This document shows, piece by piece, positions 59,161-64,000 of a stretch of DNA of 64,000 nucleotides. The stretch is taken from positions 98,368,915-98,432,914 of the forward strand of contig OY856188.1 in NCBI GenBank assembly GCA_963693315.1. The letters are read 5' to 3'. Each line of letters opens with the position of its first letter. Within the stretch, counting starts at the first letter, position 1. The DNA comes from Diogma glabrata (taxonomy: Eukaryota; Arthropoda; Insecta; Diptera; Cylindrotomidae). The notes under the pieces were generated by a model that was not told where the DNA came from, did no database searches, and saw nothing but the letters and a program-made list of their open reading frames with translations. Both the position numbers and the translations under genes were made by a program.

Positions 59161-59494
59161 ATGGAAGGTCATAAGGGCTTAAACTCATCCTTGACAATCT
59201 GGAAGCAACTGCATGATCTCCTTCGATGATAATTAATATGTTTTTAAAAGTTTTGGAATTTTTTTTTACTATATTTTTTTTTTTGATATTTTAAATTTGA
59301 AAATTTTATTAAATTTTTGAGAATTTCTAAAATTTTTGAAATATTAAAATTTTATTTTTAGGTAGATTTCATATAAAAATCTACCTATTGCAATGAGCTT
59401 CATCTCGGAATTTCGGAAAAATTTTTGTGCCAAACGACTATTTATGATAAGCGGAGACAAAAAAACAAAAAAAAAAAAAAATTTATATCTATAT
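59161..59494. other. AT-rich stretch with a small inverted repeat
   Basis: A short hairpin TAGGTAGATTT / AAATCTACCTA lies at about 59360-59387. A related 'gaaatctaccta' occurs at about 61259. The minus ORF 59344-59541 is not recognised. Confidence 0.4.
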
Positions 59495-59909
59495 ATATAT
59501 CGATGGTCTAGCGCACAGATGTGGTAAGTGACATTTAGCAAATTGTTCAGTACAGGCGTTTGAAAGTTTACACTTCAATAAAAATTGAAAATGTAAAATA
59601 TTATGTGGTGGAATTCGATAGAGTTTTATAGTAGTTATCTAGTCTTTATTGTAATTATGTCTTTCTACATGATAGAACTTAAGAGATACATGAATAATAT
59701 TTAGTTTTACACAAACCATAAGTACTTACCACAGTACATGTGCAGTACAGTACAGTACAACAATGCCATCTACTGGATAAAATATTAAACATACACATAC
59801 AATATTTTTACATTATATGAAAAATGAAATGGAGAATTTTATACAGTAGTTAACTCATTTTCTCAAAAAATGTCACTTACCACATCTGTGCGCTAGACCA
59901 TCGATATAT
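59495..59909. mobile_element. 415-bp MITE with identical 42-bp terminal inverted repeats
   Basis: The arm 59495-59536 is the exact reverse complement of 59868-59909; its conserved core is CGATGGTCTAGCGCACAGAT followed by GTGGTAAGTGACATTT. The ends merge into TATA sequence, so a TA duplication (as in Tc1/mariner MITEs) is possible but cannot be separated from the AT flank. The interior (about 330 bp) has no ORF and includes an (AGTAC)n stretch at about 59734-59759. Identical arms point to recent activity or strong homogenisation. Confidence 0.85.
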
Positions 59910-59942
59910 GTATATAAACGATATGAGATATAACGAAAACGA

Positions 59943-60905
59943 CCGGCACTCTCACGGTCGCATTTGTTGAGGTAGATCAAAAAAATTTTTTGTACTTGTG
60001 TGTTTTAATAATATCTTGGACAAGTTCGTGAATCAGTAAAATCCGACACGTGGTTAAGAAACTAGAGGCTTTTTTCTGAAAAAAATTGATTTTTTAAAAC
60101 CATTATAACGGCCGTTTGGATACTAATATTTCAAAAAATTTAACAAATTTAGAATTTTTGGAATCTTTTTTATCAATTTGTTTTAAATCTAGACCTCTGC
60201 AGTTAAAGGTTCCTGAATGAGCGGCTCCAACAAAAAAGTTTGCAAAAAAAAATTTTTTTTGAAACAACCGGCACTCTCACGGTCGCATTTATAAGGCCAG
60301 ATCAAAAACCCTTTTCTAAAAATGTGCGTTTTGTTAATATGTTGGACAAGTTCGTAAATCAGCCCAATCCAACACATGGTTAAGAAACTAGAGGCTTTAT
60401 ACTAGAAAAAAACTCTGTTTTTTAGATCCGTTATAACGGCCGTTTGGATTCTAATACTTTTAAAAACTTCATAAATTTAGAATTTTTGAAACCTTTTTAA
60501 TCAGTTTCTTTCAAAAAAAAGACCTCTGCAGTTGGAGGTTTCTGAGTGAACGGCTCCAACAAAAAAGCTTGTAAAACACAAAATGCGTTTGAATCAACCG
60601 GCGCTCTCACGGTTGCATTTGTGGAGCCAGATCAAAAAACTTTCCTTAAAAATGTGTGTTTTAATAATATCTTGGACGAGTTCGTAAACCAAAAAATCTG
60701 ACACATGGTTAAGGAACTATAGGCTTTATACTAGAAAAAAAAGTGGTTTTTTTAATCCGTTATAACGGCCGTTTGGATACTAATATTTTTAAAATCTTCA
60801 TAAATTTAGAATCTGTGGAAACATTTTAATCCGTTTCTTATAAATATAAACCTCTGCAGTTAGAGGTTTTTGACTTGTTGGCTTCAACAAAAAAGTTTGC
60901 AACAA
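59943..60905 (+). repeat. 325-330-bp tandem repeat, about three units
   Basis: Units start at 59943, 60268 and 60598 with 'ccggc(a/g)ctctcacggt'. Each contains 'tggttaagaaactagaggct' or a close variant, 'ttataacggccgtttggat', and 'cctctgcagtt'. Spacing of 325 and 330 bp gives the period; the third unit fades near 60905. ORF 60189-60377 (minus) is derived from it. No coding role seen. Confidence 0.9.
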
Positions 60906-61590
60906 TCCCCAATTACAATTTCCAAAAACCTTATAACAGTCAATGTCAACCTTATAACAGTCAAAAAATAAAAGATTTGAATAGAAGAAATTAATTTTTT
61001 TCTTAGAAATAAACTATTTTGATATTTTGCAGTAATTGCACGACATATGATATAGAGTAGGTTTGTGTCATAAATTATCACACACATGTTCTGTGGTAGA
61101 TTTGATATTTGTTTGTTGCAAAATTGGATACATATAATTTTGCTTGTAGGTAGCTAATTTTCTTTTTAAATTTGTTCGATATCTGTTTGAAATTAGTTTG
61201 TTTTGTTTAAACTAATCTGATACATCAGATTCTACTGGCACACAAAACTGTCTGATCTCGAAATCTACCTATTTCTAGCGGATATACGTGCCGCTTGGAC
61301 TTTTTTTAATTTTAATCAGCTCGACTAATTGGCGTCCAATTCAACCTCCAACTCATGTTTTTTATTTTTTTGTTTGAAACTTAGGAATTTTTGTTTAAAT
61401 TTTGAAATTCAGTTTTGGCAAATTCAAAATTTTGTTTTTATTTTAGCATTTTGGTTTTTGTAATTATATTTTGAAAAAGTTTATTCTTATTGATTTTGAA
61501 TTTTAGTTTTTGAAAACTTTAAAATTTTGAATTTTTTTATTTTGTAATTTTTTACAGATTTTAAAAATAATTTGGTTTTCCTCTCAAATT
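60906..61590. other. Stretch without supported gene
   Basis: AT-rich; a short tandem 'aaccttataacagtcaa' duplication occurs at about 60929-60966, and a 'gaaatctaccta' motif at about 61259. The minus ORF 60884-61087 is not recognised. Confidence 0.4.
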
Positions 61591-61599
61591 ATCACATTT

Positions 61600-61971
61600 T
61601 TGTTGTTATCTTCCCATGTTTTTCATTTCGGCGCCAGTTTTTGTTGGTCCAATCCGTTTTCGTTTGATACACTCTTAGTGATTATGGCGTACGAATCGAA
61701 TTATGCCTTGCTCAACAGCAGTTCATTGCGTAGTCTGTTGTTAAAGAAAGTGGACGACCTAAGCAAGGCAATGGTTGCTCCATGTAGCCATGTATTTCAT
61801 ACGACGTATATCACTACAGATATACAATCGTTCAATTCCTGTCTATCCTGTCAAACCCTATTCCGCTTGGCGGACATCGCAACCGAAAAACAAAGAAGCA
61901 GGCCACAAGATTTAATACACAGTATACAGAAAATCAATGTTAACATTAGAAGGAAACCAGATCAGTATTAA
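61600..61971 (+). CDS. Hypothetical protein with a half RING-like motif
   Basis: A 123-codon ORF; an internal ATG at 61684 (MAYESNYALL) is the more plausible start because the first 28 codons look like translated non-coding sequence. Residues around 60-95 read APCSHVFHTTYITTD ... NSCLSCQTLF, which resembles the second half of a RING-type zinc finger (C-x-H-x-F-H ... C-x-x-C). The first Cys pair is not present, and the third-ligand Cys/His site is Tyr here. The rest is polar with a basic C-terminus. It lies upstream of a LINE 3' fragment in the same orientation, so it may be part of that element or a captured/decayed host exon. Function is not assigned. Confidence 0.3.
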   Translation: MLLSSHVFHFGASFCWSNPFSFDTLLVIMAYESNYALLNSSSLRSLLLKKVDDLSKAMVAPCSHVFHTTYITTDIQSFNSCLSCQTLFRLADIATEKQRSRPQDLIHSIQKINVNIRRKPDQY

Positions 61972-62204
61972 GACTACTCCAACTTAATGCTAATATCATA
62001 TTTTCCGAAGATGAAGATAATGAAAATTAAGCAACACAAATTGTGAATCGTAACCGAATATCATTTGAACCGATTATCATTTGCCCACCGAGGTCTCTTA
62101 CACGAGGAATGTAGCATACTGCCCGTCTGCGAACATAATTAAATGTTAACAAAACAATGACATTTTATTAACGATTGCACCACCCATAGAGATACCGAGG
62201 ACTG

Positions 62205-62575
62205 CGAAGTGCTTTCCACATGATGTCAGAGACAACCAAATCACCGAGCTTCCGTATAAAACTGACTTAAAACACTGCACACTACATCTTTTGAAGACAA
62301 AATAAGGAACTACGCTCCAAATCGAGTTCTAAATGGAAAGTCACCCCAAATCGCTGCCGAAGAGATCCAATTGCCTACATGAGTACGGTTTACCCTGTAA
62401 TTGGTGTCCTGCATGTGAAGACACGCCACATGATATAAACCACCTATTCCAATGTCCAGAAAATTCAAAGAACATGACGGAGAAAGGTTTGTGGTACCGC
62501 TTAGGAACAGTAGCGGAATTCCTGACTTTGATATGGAGTCAGAATTTTTTTATTGCATCAATTCTTTAATAACAC
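62205..62575 (+). pseudogene. LINE 3'-terminal coding fragment with zinc-knuckle tail
   Basis: Plus-strand frames give HTTSFEDKIRNYAPNRVLNG and KSPQIAAEEIQLP, the region after RT in Jockey-type LINEs ('PNRVL ... EE-x-LPR'). After a shortened segment and frame change, the ORF 62333-62569 contains CPACEDTPHDINHLFQCP and GLWYRLGTVAEFLTL, the typical terminal knuckle 'C-P-x-C-x-x-x-x-x-x-x-x-HLF-x-CP ... LW-x-x-P-x-x-VA-x-FL-x-L'. The usual 'R-x-x-LAQLRSG' stretch between them is missing. The endonuclease fragment at 58762-59160 could belong to the same original element. Confidence 0.75.
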
Positions 62576-62892
62576 TATTTATTATTCATATCTAATGATA
62601 TTTTGAATAAAAATTTGTGTCAAAAAGCAGATCGCCCTATTCAGATCACAAAACATCAACGCACCTGCGCAGATCAATTTATTTTATTTTAATATCCGTT
62701 TAACAAAAAAATACATTTGTCTCACATGAAAAACAAAAAATAAAAATAAAAACAAAGAATTGATTAAATCATTTAGATATACAGTGAAACTTTGTATATG
62801 GTCAGATATTATGTATGAAATGATCATAGATTGTTTGATATTACGGGATAAAAGTATGATTAATGTGATGACTATTTTTTCTTAAATTTTAA
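62576..62892. other. AT-rich stretch between two LINE fragments
   Basis: No motif. Immediately before the next LINE frame, 'cagatttttatttg' occurs twice in tandem (62911-62944). Confidence 0.4.
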
Positions 62893-64000
62893 AAGAAAAT
62901 ATCCAATTATCAGATTTTTATTTGTCAGATCAGATTTTTATTTGATTTTAATGAAAGAACTTTTATAATGAATCCGATCTCTGAAGAAGAGTTATTGAAA
63001 ATTATTAAAAATTTATCTAAATCTAAAGCTGGAGTTGACAATATTTCCACAACAGTCCTGTTGGACGCGTTTGAAGTAGTGGGTGAATCTTTAATGGACA
63101 TTATAAATGAATCTCTTCAACAGGGTAAATTTCCGAATAGTTGGAAGACTTCAACCGTCATACCTATACCTAAAGTTAATGGCACTAATAAATGTTCTGA
63201 ATTTCGTCCGATTAATATGTTATCATTATACGAAAAAATCTTAGAAAATGTTGTGAAAGGACAACTGATGACCTTCATAGATAATAATAAAATCATCAAC
63301 AAATTCCAATCAGGATTTAGAAAAGATCATAGCTGTGAATCTTCACTAAATTTATTGCTTTCAAACTGGAAAGATGAAATTGAAAATGATAAAATGGTCT
63401 TAGCTGTTTTCCTCGATTTTCGTCGAGCATTTGAAACTATTGACCAATCATTGCTACTAAAAAAATTAAAAAAATATGGTATACGTGGGAAAGCATTACA
63501 ATGGTTTAAAGAGTATTTGTTTAATCGAACCCAAAAAGTAAAATATGAAAACTCAGAATCGTCAGTGAAAAACAATAGCTTAGGAGTACGCAAGGTTCTG
63601 TCCTTGGTCCGTTACTTTTTATTTTGTACATCAACGATATTAGTAGCGCAATTGATTTTTCGTCAGTAAATCTTTTTGCTGATGATACTCTAATATCGAT
63701 ATCCGCAAATGACATCAACACAGCAATAAGTCTAGTCAATTCTGACTTATCAAAACTAGTACTGTGGCTTAGATTTCATAAACTAAAATTAAACACATCA
63801 AAAACAAAATTCATGATGATATCTAATAAAAAAATTACATCTGTAGCAAATGGAAATGTTATTATTGATAATGATATAATTGAGCGGGTTAATTCGATGA
63901 AATATTTGGGTATATATATTGATGAAAAACTTAAATTTGATGAACATCTTCAATATCTGACAAAAAAAATTGCAAAAAAAGTTGGTTTATTTGGTCGAAT
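62893..64000 (+). pseudogene. LINE reverse transcriptase, one frameshift, continuing past the window end
   Basis: Open frame from about 62893 (first Met at 62968) with non-LTR RT motifs in order: SKAGVDNISTTVL, FPNSWKTSTVIPIPK, EFRPINMLSLYEKILE, FQSGFRKDHSCESSL, VFLDFRRAFETID (motif A), YLFNRTQKVKYE. At about 63590 a single missing base changes the frame. The following motifs continue in the new frame: QGSVLGPLLFILYINDI (motif B), VNLFADDTLI (motif C, both catalytic Asp present), LRFHKLKLNTSKTKFM and MKYLGIYIDEKLKFDEHL, reaching the window edge without a stop. This is the least degraded element in the window. The style fits Jockey/CR1-like LINEs. 5' endonuclease is missing from the contiguous frame. 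Confidence 0.88.

Noticed and set aside
59943..60905. CRISPR-like array of regular repeats
   Set aside because: Units are 325-330 bp, homologous along their entire length, without short repeats separated by unique spacers; the context is eukaryotic.
63117..63739. Minus-strand ORFs opposite the terminal LINE
   Set aside because: Shadows of the reverse transcriptase reading frame on the plus strand.

Overview
This is a strongly AT-rich eukaryotic window, most like repeat-dense intergenic DNA of an arthropod and probably an insect. That placement is an inference from the mix of element families: Ty3/gypsy, non-LTR LINEs of the Jockey/CR1/I type, mariner, hAT, PIF/Harbinger, tRNA-derived SINEs and many palindromic elements. 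I find no intact host gene, no functional RNA gene, no operon and no prokaryotic feature. Nearly every protein similarity I can defend is a decayed transposon fragment.

Layout. 0-15 kb: a SINE tail, a (TA)77 tract, a roughly 300 bp body plus 20-bp minisatellite module present twice (4.4-7.4 kb), a 950-bp foldback (7.9-8.85 kb), a three-copy degenerate repeat (12.1-12.6 kb), and a 1.26-kb terminal-inverted-repeat element abutting a gypsy RNase H scrap (12.7-14.1 kb). 15-25 kb: a probable solo LTR, a tRNA-like SINE head, a repeat body linked to a 56-bp satellite, a SINE insertion with a 17-bp target duplication, a LINE RNase H/C-terminal fragment and a Ty3/gypsy integrase fragment. 25.4-30.1 kb: a 4.66-kb hAT element with matching ends and an 8-bp target duplication, itself invaded by two copies of a poly(A)-tailed SINE-like family. 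31-33.2 kb: gypsy and LINE coding fragments on the minus strand. 35.4-37.4 kb: an octamer minisatellite interrupted by a 1.48-kb hAT, which is interrupted in turn by a 393-bp MITE-like element. 37.4-41 kb: another SINE-like copy, mariner transposase pieces, and a miniature LTR element that has lost its RT active site. 43.8-46.4 kb: a foldback element whose right tip was the target of a PIF/Harbinger transposon carrying a perfect 78-copy TAAAATG array. 52-64 kb: a 122-bp near-perfect hairpin, LINE fragments, the second copy of the 56-bp satellite locus in the opposite orientation, a MITE with identical 42-bp ends, a 325-bp tandem repeat, a half-RING-like ORF, and a relatively fresh LINE reverse transcriptase running off the window end.

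How the parts relate. The window is a layered insertion record, not a cooperating gene set. Several nestings can be ordered from target duplications: hAT into satellite, Harbinger into foldback, SINE into satellite-linked repeat. I do not see a convincing new enzymatic or defence system. The most interesting signals are structural: satellites physically linked to dispersed repeat bodies, a pure heptamer array inside a DNA transposon, a satellite that switches strand, and long palindromes able to give double-stranded RNA if transcribed.
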